Positions 55,787 through 64,000 of a stretch of DNA of 64,000 nt are shown here, in pieces. Made by a program: the position numbers and the translations under genes. Each line of letters opens with the position of its first letter. Positions within the stretch are counted from its first letter, which is position 1. This stretch comes from Pseudomonas shahriarae (GTDB taxonomy: Bacteria; Pseudomonadota; Gammaproteobacteria; Pseudomonadales; Pseudomonadaceae). Where the stretch lies: positions 1,302,001-1,366,000 of the forward strand of contig NZ_CP077085.1 of the NCBI RefSeq assembly GCF_014268455.2, given 5' to 3'. Below the pieces are notes generated by a model. It was not told where the DNA came from and ran no database searches. It saw only the letters and a program-made list of their open reading frames with translations.

Positions 55787-57658
55787 GTGATGCTGAACAA
55801 ATACCCTCTGTGGAAATACGTACTGATCCTGGCGGTGCTGGCGATCGGCTTTATTTATTCCGCTCCCAATCTCTATCCTGATGACCCGGCGATCCAGATC
55901 ACCGGTGCCAGCACTTCGCTGCAGGTCAATCAGGCTGACCTGGACCGTGCGAGCAAGGCGCTCATCGACGCGGGTATCCAGGTTAAAGCGGCAACATTGG
56001 CAGCTGATGCGAAGGGCGGTTTGCTGCGCCTGACCAAGCAAGAAGACCAATTGCCGGCCAAGGATGTTGTGCGCAAGGTCATGGGTGATGACTACGTCGT
56101 TGCACTGAACCTGGCTCAGACCACGCCAAAATGGCTGAGCAGCATTGGCGCGCATCCCATGAAGCTGGGTCTGGACTTGTCCGGTGGTGTGCACTTCCTG
56201 TTGGAAGTGGACATGGACAAAGCCCTCGACGCACGCATGAAAGTCTACGAAGGCGATGTGAAGAGCCTGCTGCGTAAAGAGCGCCTGCGTTATCGCAGCC
56301 TGCCGCAGCTCAATGGTGCCATCCAGCTGGGTTTTGCTGACGAAGCAAGCCGCGAACAGGCCCGTGCACTGATCCGCAAAAGCTTCAACGATTTCGACAT
56401 TGTTCCGGCCGACCTCAATGGTCAGGCGGTACTGCGTCTGGCGATGACCCCGGCCAAGCTGGCGGAAATCCGTGAATACTCCATCAAGCAGAACTTGACC
56501 ACGGTACGTAACCGCGTCAACGAGCTGGGTGTGGCCGAGCCTCTGGTTCAGCGCCAGGGTGCCAACCGCATCGTGGTTGAGCTGCCGGGCGTGCAGGATA
56601 CTGCTGAAGCCAAGCGCATCCTCGGCAAGACTGCCAACCTGGAGTTCCGCCTGGCGGCCGAACCGGGTGCTTCCAAGGCCACTTCCGAAACCTTCGAGTT
56701 CCGCGAGGGCAACCGCCCGGCCGCGCAGATCGAGCGTAGCCTGATCATCACCGGTGACCAGGTGACGGATGCCAAGGCTGGTTTCGGCGAGCACGGCACG
56801 CCTGAAGTGAACATCCGTCTGGATGGTCATGGTGGCGAACTGATGAACCGCGCCACGCGCAGCAACGTCGGTCGCAGCATGGCGGTGATCTTCATCGAGC
56901 AACGCCCGGTGACCACCTACACCAAGCAAATGGTCAATGGCGTCGAGAAAGACGTGGCGGTACAGACCTTCAAGGAAGAGAAGAAGATCATCAGCCTGGC
57001 GACCATCCAGTCGCCTCTGGGTGCTCAATTCCGCATCACCGGCCTGAACGGCCAGGGTGAGTCTTCCGAACTGGCGCTGCTGTTGCGTGCCGGTGGCCTG
57101 GCCGCACCGATGTACTTCGCCGAGGAGCGCACCATTGGCCCAAGCCTGGGTGCTGACAACATCACCAAGGGTGTCGATGCGGCGCTGTGGGGCATGCTGT
57201 TCGTTTCGCTGTTCATCATTGCCATCTACCGCTTCTTCGGCGTCATCGCCACCGTAGCCTTGGCGGGCAACATGGTGATGCTGCTGGCCCTGATGTCGCT
57301 GCTGGGGGCTACACTGACCCTGCCGGGTATCGCCGGTATCGTGCTGACCATGGGTATGGCGGTAGACGCCAACGTGCTGATCTTCTCGCGGATTCGTGAA
57401 GAGATCGCGGCGGGCATGAGCGTGCAGCGGGCAATCAACGAAGGCTTCGGCCGGGCATTTACCGCGATTCTCGACTCCAACCTGACCACATTGCTGGTCG
57501 GCGGGATTCTCTTTGCCATGGGCACCGGCCCGGTCAAGGGTTTTGCGGTGACCATGTCCCTCGGTATCTTTACCTCGATGTTCACGGCCATTTTGGTGAC
57601 CCGCGCAATGGTCAACCTGATCTTTGGCGGGCGTGACTTCAAGAAGTTGTGGATTTAA
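55787..57658 (+). CDS. secD: Protein translocase subunit SecD
   Basis: A 623-residue RND-family membrane protein. One N-terminal helix (WKYVLILAVLAIGFIYSAPNLYPDDPA), a large periplasmic domain with LGLDLSGGVHFLLEVD, and five C-terminal helices (GMLFVSLFIIAIYRFFG, MVMLLALMSLLGATLTL...). It uses the proton gradient to aid export with SecF. A GC-rich hairpin lies in the 59-nt gap after yajC. Confidence 0.97.
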   Translation: MMLNKYPLWKYVLILAVLAIGFIYSAPNLYPDDPAIQITGASTSLQVNQADLDRASKALIDAGIQVKAATLAADAKGGLLRLTKQEDQLPAKDVVRKVMGDDYVVALNLAQTTPKWLSSIGAHPMKLGLDLSGGVHFLLEVDMDKALDARMKVYEGDVKSLLRKERLRYRSLPQLNGAIQLGFADEASREQARALIRKSFNDFDIVPADLNGQAVLRLAMTPAKLAEIREYSIKQNLTTVRNRVNELGVAEPLVQRQGANRIVVELPGVQDTAEAKRILGKTANLEFRLAAEPGASKATSETFEFREGNRPAAQIERSLIITGDQVTDAKAGFGEHGTPEVNIRLDGHGGELMNRATRSNVGRSMAVIFIEQRPVTTYTKQMVNGVEKDVAVQTFKEEKKIISLATIQSPLGAQFRITGLNGQGESSELALLLRAGGLAAPMYFAEERTIGPSLGADNITKGVDAALWGMLFVSLFIIAIYRFFGVIATVALAGNMVMLLALMSLLGATLTLPGIAGIVLTMGMAVDANVLIFSRIREEIAAGMSVQRAINEGFGRAFTAILDSNLTTLLVGGILFAMGTGPVKGFAVTMSLGIFTSMFTAILVTRAMVNLIFGGRDFKKLWI

Positions 57659-57667
57659 GGGGCTGCC

Positions 57668-58582
57668 ATGTTACGTACAATCAACTTCATGGGCGTTCGC
57701 AACGTTGCGTTCGGCGTCACTGTGCTCCTTACCGTCCTGGCGCTGTTCAGCTGGTTCCATAAGGGGTTGAACTACGGCCTGGATTTCACCGGCGGTACGC
57801 TCATCGAGCTGACCTACGAGAAACCGGCCGACGTCACCAAGGTGCGTGCCCAGCTGAACGAGGCCGGGTATAACGAGGCGATCGTGCAGAGCTTTGGTGC
57901 GACCACCGACCTGCTGGTGCGGATGCCCGGTGAAGACCCGCAACTGGGTCACCAGGTGGCCGAGGCCTTGCTCAAGGTCGGTGGCGACAACCCGGCTTCG
58001 GTCAAGCGCGTCGAGTTCGTCGGCCCGCAGGTGGGTGAAGAGCTGCGCGACCAGGGCGGCCTCGGCATGCTGATGGCGCTGGCCGGCATCATGGTCTACC
58101 TGGCGTTCCGCTTTCAGTGGAAGTTTGGCGTCGGTGCCATTGTCTCGCTGATCCACGACGTGATCGTGACCGTGGGTATCCTGGCGTACTTCCAGATCAC
58201 CTTCGACCTGACGGTATTGGCGGCGGTGCTGGCGATCATTGGTTACTCTTTGAACGACACCATCGTGGTATTCGACCGGGTTCGCGAGAACTTCCGGGTG
58301 CTGCGCAAGGCGACGTTGATCGAGAACATCAACATCTCCACCACCCAGACCCTGCTGCGTACCATGGCGACGTCGATCTCCACCTTGCTGGCGATTGCCG
58401 CACTGATGATCTTCGGTGGCGACAACCTGTGGGGCTTCTCCCTGGCGCTGTTCATCGGCGTCCTGGCAGGCACCTACTCGTCGATCTACATCGCCAACGT
58501 GGTGCTGATCTGGCTGAACCTCAACAGCGAAGACCTGATTCCTCCTGTTGCGACAGACAAGGAGATCGACGACCGCCCTTGA
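57668..58582 (+). CDS. secF: Protein translocase subunit SecF
   Basis: A 304-residue partner of SecD with six membrane helices. Conserved GLDFTGGTLIEL, LALAGIMVYLAFRFQWKFGVGAIVSL and SLNDTIVVFDRVREN are seen. It starts 9 nt after secD and is last in the transcript, followed by a strong terminator. Confidence 0.97.
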   Translation: MLRTINFMGVRNVAFGVTVLLTVLALFSWFHKGLNYGLDFTGGTLIELTYEKPADVTKVRAQLNEAGYNEAIVQSFGATTDLLVRMPGEDPQLGHQVAEALLKVGGDNPASVKRVEFVGPQVGEELRDQGGLGMLMALAGIMVYLAFRFQWKFGVGAIVSLIHDVIVTVGILAYFQITFDLTVLAAVLAIIGYSLNDTIVVFDRVRENFRVLRKATLIENINISTTQTLLRTMATSISTLLAIAALMIFGGDNLWGFSLALFIGVLAGTYSSIYIANVVLIWLNLNSEDLIPPVATDKEIDDRP

Positions 58583-58611
58583 TGGGTGCTTGTTGATCGG
58601 CTGTTACAAAG

Positions 58612-58645
58612 AAGGCGCGAGTATTGAACTCGCGCCTTTTTTTTT
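58612..58645 (+). terminator. Terminator after secF
   Basis: An 8-bp stem (ggcgcgag/ctcgcgcc), a 7-nt loop and nine T. A textbook intrinsic terminator 30 nt after the stop. Confidence 0.93.
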
Positions 58646-58705
58646 GCTCCAAGGCTGGGTATAGCGCGGACGTTTCAGTCCGCTTGTGATGGTCAGGAGG
58701 TTCAC

Positions 58706-59248
58706 GTGAACAAGTCGTTACTGGTTGGTGCGGTATTGGGTGCTGTCGGTGTGACTGCCGGGGGTGCTGTCGCCACCTACAGCCTGGTAAAAAGCGGCCC
58801 TGAGTATGCGCAAGTGCTGGCAGTGCAGCCGGTCAAGACCCAGATCAAAACCCCGCGTGAGGTCTGCAAGGACGTCACCGTAACCCGGCAGCGTCCGGTG
58901 CAGGATCAGCATCAAATCGCCGGTACCGTGGTCGGCGCCCTGGCAGGTGGCCTGCTGGGTAACCAGATCGGTGGCGGTACAGGCAAGAAGATTGCCACCG
59001 TAGCCGGCGCAGTCGGTGGTGGTTATGCCGGTAACAAGGTTCAGGAAGGCATGCAGAACCGTGATACCTACACCACCACCCAGACGCGCTGTAATACCGT
59101 CAACGACATCAGCGACAAGGTTGTCGGGTATGACGTGCGTTACAACCTGGATGGCAAGGAAGGATCGGTGCGCATGGAGCGTGATCCGGGTAGCCAGATC
59201 CCAGTGGATAAAGAAGGGCGTTTGATCTTGGGCCAAAATCAACAGTAA
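58706..59248 (+). CDS. Glycine-zipper 2TM-domain protein
   Basis: A 180-residue protein starting at GTG 58706 after 'caggagg'. It has an N-terminal hydrophobic segment (LLVGAVLGAVGVTAGGAVATY) and the glycine zipper VVGALAGGLLGNQIGGG. Related to the SlyB/17-kDa surface antigen group but with no lipobox. Probably an envelope protein. Found at this position in other Pseudomonas as I recall. Confidence 0.88.
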   Translation: MNKSLLVGAVLGAVGVTAGGAVATYSLVKSGPEYAQVLAVQPVKTQIKTPREVCKDVTVTRQRPVQDQHQIAGTVVGALAGGLLGNQIGGGTGKKIATVAGAVGGGYAGNKVQEGMQNRDTYTTTQTRCNTVNDISDKVVGYDVRYNLDGKEGSVRMERDPGSQIPVDKEGRLILGQNQQ

Positions 59249-59271
59249 TCCCAAGCCTGGCGCAGCTCAAA

Positions 59272-59301
59272 ATGTGGGAGCGGGCAAGCCCGCTCCCACA
59301 T
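59272..59301. repeat. REP hairpin
   Basis: Palindromic tgtgggagcggg-caag-cccgctcccaca type sequence between convergent genes. Confidence 0.8.
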
Positions 59302-59350
59302 TTGATTTGTGTTGTCGTTGAAAGCGAGGCTTGGCCAAATCCCAGGCATA

Positions 59351-59378
59351 AAAAAAGCACCCCGAGGGGTGCTTTTTT
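59351..59378. terminator. Bidirectional terminator
   Basis: Stem gcacccc/ggggtgc with six A on the left and six T on the right. It serves the glycine-zipper gene and suhB, which converge here. Confidence 0.92.
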
Positions 59379-59390
59379 GTGCTCGCTCGC

Positions 59391-60206
59391 TTAGCGCTTC
59401 AGCGAAGCCGGCAGGTGCGGCTGGATCGCCGTCAGGACTGCCTTGAAGCATTTGGTGTTGCCTGCTACCACGTGACCCTTCTCCAGGAAGTCGTGACCGC
59501 CGGTGAAGTCGCTCACCAGGCCGCCGGCTTCTTGAATCAGCAGGGCGCCTGCGGCCATGTCCCACTCGGACAGGCCCGACTCCCAGAACGCATCAAAACG
59601 ACCGGCGGCAACGTATGCCAGGTCCAGGCTGGCGGCGCCGGCGCGGCGGATGCCGGCGGTCTGGCCAACCAGGGCGCGGAACATGCCCAGGTAGTTTTCC
59701 AGGTTGTCCATCTGGTCGTCACGGAACGGGAAGCCGGTGCCCAGCAGGGCGCCGTCCAGGCTGGTGCGACCGCTGACACGCAGGCGACGACCGTTCAACT
59801 GGGCGCCACGGCCACGGCTGGCGGTGAATTCTTCCTGGCGAACCGGGTCCAGCACGACGGCGTGTTCCAGGCGGCCACGGTATTTGCAGGCAATGCTCAC
59901 GGCAAAGTGTGGGATGCCACGCAGGAAGTTGGTGGTACCGTCCAGTGGGTCGATGATCCACAGGTAGTCTTCGCCTTCGCCGCTACCTTTGTGCAGGCCG
60001 GTTTCTTCACCGAGGATGCCGTGGGTAGGGTAGGCCTTGCGCAGGGCGTCGATGATTTTCTGTTCGGCGGCGCGATCCACCTCGGATACATAATCCTTGG
60101 CGTCTTTTTCGTCGACCTTGATGGTATCCAGGCGCTCGATGGAGCGGAAGATCAATTCACTGGCGCTGCGGGCGGCGCGCAGCGCGATATTCAGCATGGG
60201 CTGCAT
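59391..60206 (-). CDS. suhB: Inositol-1-monophosphatase SuhB
   Basis: A 271-residue Mg2+-dependent phosphatase. Metal-site motifs are ILGEETG, WIIDPLDGTTNFLRG and WDMAAGALLIQEAGG. In Pseudomonas it is also known as a regulator of virulence and ribosome-related antitermination. Divergent from trmJ, with a shared promoter region of 145 nt. Confidence 0.95.
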   Translation of the reverse strand: MQPMLNIALRAARSASELIFRSIERLDTIKVDEKDAKDYVSEVDRAAEQKIIDALRKAYPTHGILGEETGLHKGSGEGEDYLWIIDPLDGTTNFLRGIPHFAVSIACKYRGRLEHAVVLDPVRQEEFTASRGRGAQLNGRRLRVSGRTSLDGALLGTGFPFRDDQMDNLENYLGMFRALVGQTAGIRRAGAASLDLAYVAAGRFDAFWESGLSEWDMAAGALLIQEAGGLVSDFTGGHDFLEKGHVVAGNTKCFKAVLTAIQPHLPASLKR

Positions 60207-60351
60207 GGATGTGTCACCTAAGGTTGTTAAAGAAAGCCGGGCATTCTAGCAGAAACTTTCTTCAGGTGAAGGACGACGTTCGCTTTCATGGCATAACCTT
60301 AGGCTGTTCTGTAATATTTGCCCCCCTTTCCCATGTCCGAGAGCGCCTCCC

Positions 60352-61122
60352 TTGCTGCAAAACATTCGTGTCGTCCTCGTCAATACCAGTCACCCCGGCA
60401 ATATCGGCGGGGTGGCGCGGGCCATGAAAAACATGGGGCTGACGCGCCTGGTGCTGGTGGAGCCACGGGTGTTCCCGCACCACGAAGCCGACGCTCGTGC
60501 CTCAGGCGCCAATGACATCCTGGAAAAAGCCCAGGTTGTCGCCACCCTGGAAGACGCCCTGGTCGGTTGCAACCTGGTGCTCGGCACCAGTGCTCGTGAC
60601 CGGCGCATCCCCTGGCCGCTGCTCGATCCCCGCGAGTGCGGGGCCAAAGTGGTCGAAGAGGCTGCTGGCGGTGCTGAAATCGCTCTGGTATTTGGCCGTG
60701 AAGACTCCGGCCTGACCAATGACGAGCTGCAGCGATGTCATTATCACGTGCACATTCCATCAGACCCTGAATTCAGCTCGCTGAACCTCGGGGCAGCCGT
60801 GCAGGTGTTGAGTTATGAAGTGCGCATGGCCTGGCTGGCAGCACAAGGCCAGCCGAGCAAGATGGAGAAGGACGAGGTCGCATCCACCAAAAGTGGTGAA
60901 TTGGCCACCATGGATGAACTGGAACGGTTCTATGAACACCTGGAGCAGACCCTGGTGGCCATTGAATTCCTTGATCCGGAAAAACCACGGCACTTGATGG
61001 CGCGCCTGCGCCGGCTGTATGGGCGCAGCTCGGTCAGCCGGGCAGAGATGAATATATTGCGTGGCATCCTCACGGAAACCCAGAAAGCGGCCCGTGGCGA
61101 GCTTCTTAAGCGGAAGGATTAA
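60352..61122 (+). CDS. trmJ: tRNA (cytidine/uridine-32-2'-O-)-methyltransferase
   Basis: A 256-residue SPOUT methyltransferase starting at TTG 60352 ([20 protein letters not shown]). The SAM knot is shown by [15 protein letters not shown] and [22 protein letters not shown]. It methylates position 32 of several tRNAs. The TTG start is supported by the conserved N-terminus; no upstream ATG is in frame nearby. Confidence 0.95.
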   Translation: MLQNIRVVLVNTSHPGNIGGVARAMKNMGLTRLVLVEPRVFPHHEADARASGANDILEKAQVVATLEDALVGCNLVLGTSARDRRIPWPLLDPRECGAKVVEEAAGGAEIALVFGREDSGLTNDELQRCHYHVHIPSDPEFSSLNLGAAVQVLSYEVRMAWLAAQGQPSKMEKDEVASTKSGELATMDELERFYEHLEQTLVAIEFLDPEKPRHLMARLRRLYGRSSVSRAEMNILRGILTETQKAARGELLKRKD

Positions 61123-61124
61123 AA

Positions 61125-61910
61125 ATGTTCGAGCGTTTGCGAGAAGATATCCAGAGTGTTTTCCATCGTGACCCGGCGGCGCGCAACGCCTTTGAAGTGC
61201 TGACCTGCTACCCGGGCATGCACGCGATCTGGATTCACCGCTTGTCCGGTGCCTTGTGGGGCATGGGCTGGAAGTGGCTGGCGCGGCTGGTGTCGAACTT
61301 TGGTCGCTGGCTGACCGGGATCGAGATTCATCCGGGGGCCAAGGTCGGTCGTCGCTTCTTCATCGATCACGGCATGGGCATCGTTATTGGTGAGACCGCC
61401 GAAATTGGTGATGACGTGACCTTGTATCAAGGCGTGACGCTGGGCGGTACCACCTGGAACAAGGGTAAACGTCACCCAACCCTGGAAAACGGTGTAGTGG
61501 TAGGGGCGGGCGCCAAGGTGTTGGGGCCGTTTACCGTGGGTGCCGGTGCCAAGGTTGGTTCCAATGCGGTGGTGACCAAGGCGGTGCCACCGGGCGCAAC
61601 CGTGGTGGGCATTCCTGGGCGGATCATCGTCAAGCCGGAAGTCGGCGATGAGCAGGAGGCCAAGCGCAAGGCCATGGCCGAGAAGATCGGCTTCGACGCC
61701 TATGGCGTCAGCGAAGACATGCCGGACCCGGTGGCTCGCGCCATCGGCCAGTTGCTCGACCACCTGCAGGCGGTGGATGGCAAGCTGGATGGCATGTGCG
61801 GCGCGCTGAAGGATCTGGGTAGTCCTTACTGTGCGAAAGATCTCCCTGAGTTGCGCGAAGAGGACTTCGCCGAGATCAAGGATGAGGCCGGTGCCACCAA
61901 GGCTGGTTAG
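61125..61910 (+). CDS. cysE: Serine O-acetyltransferase
   Basis: A 261-residue left-handed beta-helix enzyme that makes O-acetylserine for cysteine synthesis. Hexapeptide repeats run from [20 protein letters not shown] through [15 protein letters not shown]. The DHGMG histidine-containing active-site segment is intact. It starts 2 nt after trmJ and precedes iscR, linking sulfur supply to Fe-S assembly. Confidence 0.95.
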   Translation: MFERLREDIQSVFHRDPAARNAFEVLTCYPGMHAIWIHRLSGALWGMGWKWLARLVSNFGRWLTGIEIHPGAKVGRRFFIDHGMGIVIGETAEIGDDVTLYQGVTLGGTTWNKGKRHPTLENGVVVGAGAKVLGPFTVGAGAKVGSNAVVTKAVPPGATVVGIPGRIIVKPEVGDEQEAKRKAMAEKIGFDAYGVSEDMPDPVARAIGQLLDHLQAVDGKLDGMCGALKDLGSPYCAKDLPELREEDFAEIKDEAGATKAG

Positions 61911-61932
61911 GTTTTAAGTCCGATAAAATGCC

Positions 61933-62023
61933 CTGTGGGGGCTGGCTTGCCTGCGATAGCAGTCTGCCAGTCACCCCTTGGGCTGCTGATCCACCCCTAT
62001 CGCAGGCAAGCCAGCTCCCCCAT
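61933..62023. repeat. REPIN between cysE and iscR
   Basis: Inverted REP units (gtgggggctggcttgcctgc on the left; its near-complement ending caagccagctcccccat on the right) with a spacer of about 45 nt. Confidence 0.8.
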
Positions 62024-62121
62024 TTGATCTCCATTGGTCTTGAGATTGAGCCCTGGCCCTGTTCCTGCTGTTCGATCCCACCCCATCCTGCTATGATTCG
62101 CGCGCCCTTTTTACGGGTATT

Positions 62122-62168
62122 CCTGACTAAAGTACTAGGTCTTATAGTTGACTTAAATACTCGGGAAT
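62122..62168 (+). promoter_or_regulatory. Two IscR type-1-like boxes upstream of iscR
   Basis: ATAGTTGACTTAAATACTCGG (62144-62164, written here in part) fits the type-1 IscR consensus with GACT and a TACT/AGTC half. A second, similar unit (cctgactaaagtactaggt) lies at 62122-62140. They overlap the probable promoter, as expected for autorepression by [2Fe-2S]-IscR. Confidence 0.8.
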
Positions 62169-62209
62169 CGCATACTTGCTCCCATTCTGAAACACCTTGG
62201 TACTTGTCC

Positions 62210-62701
62210 ATGAGACTGACTACAAAAGGCCGATATGCGGTGACCGCCATGCTCGATCTGGCCCTGCACGCGCAAAACGGGCCGGTGTCCCTGGCCGATA
62301 TCTCCGAGCGCCAAGGCATTTCCCTGTCTTACCTTGAGCAGCTGTTCGCCAAGCTGCGCCGCAGCAACCTGGTTTCCAGTGTGCGTGGCCCGGGTGGCGG
62401 TTATCAGTTGTCCCGCGATATGCAGGGCATCCAGGTGGCCCAGGTGATCGACGCGGTCAATGAGTCCGTCGATGCTACCAAATGCCAGGGCCTGGGTGAT
62501 TGCCATGCCGGCGACACCTGCCTGACACACCACTTGTGGTGTGACCTGAGCCTGCAGATCCATGAGTTTTTGAGTGGTATCAGCTTGGCTGATCTTGTGA
62601 CTCGCCGTGAGGTGCAGGAAGTAGCCCAGCGTCAGGACCAGCGCCGATGCAACACCAAGGTGCCGCGTCTGGACAAGATTGAAGCGTCCGCCGTCGAGTG
62701 A
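62210..62701 (+). CDS. iscR: Fe-S cluster regulator IscR
   Basis: A 163-residue Rrf2-family regulator starting at ATG 62210 ([19 protein letters not shown]). The winged helix is followed by the three cluster cysteines at 92, 98 and 104 ([14 protein letters not shown]) and the ligand histidine region THHLW. It represses the isc operon when it holds a [2Fe-2S] cluster. The frame upstream to 61928 is not coding. Confidence 0.97.
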   Translation: MRLTTKGRYAVTAMLDLALHAQNGPVSLADISERQGISLSYLEQLFAKLRRSNLVSSVRGPGGGYQLSRDMQGIQVAQVIDAVNESVDATKCQGLGDCHAGDTCLTHHLWCDLSLQIHEFLSGISLADLVTRREVQEVAQRQDQRRCNTKVPRLDKIEASAVE

Positions 62702-62751
62702 CAGCCGAAGAGCTAACGGCACGCCAGCCAGCCTGATTTAGGAGAAAGTCC

Positions 62752-63966
62752 ATGAAATTGCCGATTTACCTTGATTACTCAGCGACCACCCCGGTTGATC
62801 CGCGTGTCGCGCAAAAGATGAGCGAATGCCTGCTGGTTGACGGAAACTTCGGCAACCCGGCCTCCCGTTCCCACGTTTTCGGCTGGAAGGCCGAGGAAGC
62901 GGTGGAAAACGCTCGTCGCCAGGTCGCCGACCTGGTCAATGCCGACCCGCGTGAAATCGTCTGGACCTCCGGTGCCACCGAGTCCGACAACCTGGCAATC
63001 AAGGGCGCCGCGCATTTCTACGCGACCAAGGGCAAGCACCTGATCACCACCAAGATTGAGCACAAGGCTGTCCTCGACACCATGCGCCAACTGGAGCGTG
63101 AAGGTTTCGAGGTTACTTACCTCGAGCCCACCACCGACGGTATCGTCACCCCGGCAATGATCGAAGCCGCGATGCGTGAAGACACCATCCTGGTTTCCGT
63201 GATCCACGTGAACAACGAAATCGGCACCATCAACGACATCGCCGCCATCGGCGAGCTGACCCGCTCCAAAGGCGTGTTGCTGCATGTCGATGCTGCCCAG
63301 TCCACCGGCAAGGTCGATATCGACCTGTCCAAGCTGAAAGTCGACCTGATGTCGTTCTCGGCCCACAAGACCTACGGCCCTAAAGGCATTGGCGCGCTGT
63401 ACGTGAGCCGCAAGCCTCGCGTCCGTATCGAAGCCACCATGCACGGCGGCGGTCACGAGCGCGGCATGCGCTCGGGCACCCTGGCGACCCACCAGATCGT
63501 CGGCATGGGCGAAGCCTTCCGTGTAGCCAAAGAAGACATGGCTGCCGAAAATGTGCGCATCAAGGCTCTCAGCGATCGCTTCTACAAGCAGGTCGAGAAC
63601 CTTGAAGAGCTGTACATCAACGGCAGCATGACCGCCCGTGTACCGCACAACCTGAATTTGAGCTTCAACTACGTCGAGGGCGAGTCGCTGATCATGGCGC
63701 TCAAGGATCTGGCGGTTTCGTCCGGTTCGGCCTGCACCTCGGCTTCCCTTGAGCCGTCCTACGTCCTGCGCGCCCTGGGCCGCAACGACGAGTTGGCGCA
63801 CAGCTCGATCCGCTTTACGTTCGGCCGTTTCACCACCGAAGAAGAAGTCGACTACGCAGCGCAGAAAGTCTGCGAAGCGGTCACCAAGCTGCGCACTCTG
63901 TCGCCGCTGTGGGACATGTACAAAGACGGTGTCGATATTTCCAAGATCGAGTGGGCGGCACACTAA
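62752..63966 (+). CDS. iscS: Cysteine desulfurase IscS
   Basis: A 404-residue PLP enzyme that supplies sulfur for Fe-S clusters and tRNA thiolation. The PLP lysine is in [15 protein letters not shown], and the catalytic cysteine in [19 protein letters not shown]. Start ATG 62752 after 'aggaga'. Full length; the rest of the isc operon should continue beyond the window. Confidence 0.98.
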   Translation: MKLPIYLDYSATTPVDPRVAQKMSECLLVDGNFGNPASRSHVFGWKAEEAVENARRQVADLVNADPREIVWTSGATESDNLAIKGAAHFYATKGKHLITTKIEHKAVLDTMRQLEREGFEVTYLEPTTDGIVTPAMIEAAMREDTILVSVIHVNNEIGTINDIAAIGELTRSKGVLLHVDAAQSTGKVDIDLSKLKVDLMSFSAHKTYGPKGIGALYVSRKPRVRIEATMHGGGHERGMRSGTLATHQIVGMGEAFRVAKEDMAAENVRIKALSDRFYKQVENLEELYINGSMTARVPHNLNLSFNYVEGESLIMALKDLAVSSGSACTSASLEPSYVLRALGRNDELAHSSIRFTFGRFTTEEEVDYAAQKVCEAVTKLRTLSPLWDMYKDGVDISKIEWAAH

Positions 63967-64000
63967 ATATAGAAGCCGCCACCCAAGCTCTGTAGGAACG

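Overview
The window is chromosomal DNA of a Pseudomonas, most likely of the P. fluorescens group. The order tRNA-Leu, queA, tgt, yajC, secD, secF, glycine-zipper protein, suhB, trmJ, cysE, iscR, iscS at 53-64 kb is the Pseudomonas order. The intergenic spaces carry GTGGGAGC-type REP sequences, and a REP-associated transposase is present.

Layout. (1) 0-14.5 kb is a catabolic and uptake block: a COG0523 GTPase coupled to an amidohydrolase, an AruH-like arginine transaminase, a four-gene polar amino-acid ABC importer, a divergent LysR regulator, an AruI-like thiamine-diphosphate decarboxylase, a five-heme cytochrome c and a GABA-type aminotransferase. It looks like a variant arginine transaminase pathway. 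(2) 14.5-15.6 kb is a gene-free nest of inverted repeats, bordered by a LysR regulator broken by an amber codon. (3) 16.6-28 kb holds an amino-acid binding protein, a PAS-GGDEF cyclase, a PhoD-like phosphatase, a RAYT with a REPIN, a bacteriophytochrome/heme oxygenase operon with a response regulator, an SDR and a small cytochrome c. (4) 28-32.4 kb is a phosphonate locus (PhnX, LysR, organophosphate-type MFS carrier, iron alcohol dehydrogenase) with no PhnW aminotransferase, which suggests 2-hydroxyethylphosphonate use. (5) 32.6-36.2 kb carries a pyocin with a colicin E3-type RNase domain, its probable immunity gene and small hypothetical genes.

(6) 36.25-53.0 kb is an integrative element of about 16.7 kb in the 3' end of tRNA-Leu(CAA). 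It has a P4-type integrase, an AlpA regulator, a primase/helicase-like DUF927 protein, two inverted clusters of GTGTTAC-type iterons and a C4-type antisense RNA. I could pair two 9-nt segments of this RNA with the leader of a four-gene chain of ATGA-overlapping genes that ends in the replication protein. This is the organisation of a P4-like satellite without visible capsid genes. Its AT-rich cargo (37.8-44.4 kb) includes a DUF262 + HEPN pair and a class-1/Abi-like reverse transcriptase next to an HNH_5 nuclease, both probable anti-phage modules, plus a tRNA-like sequence with a UCA anticodon and a short MITE.

(7) 53-64 kb is housekeeping: tRNA queuosine synthesis, Sec accessory proteins, SuhB, TrmJ, CysE, and the start of the isc operon with two IscR-type boxes.

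All assignments come from reading sequence and translations. No database search was run.
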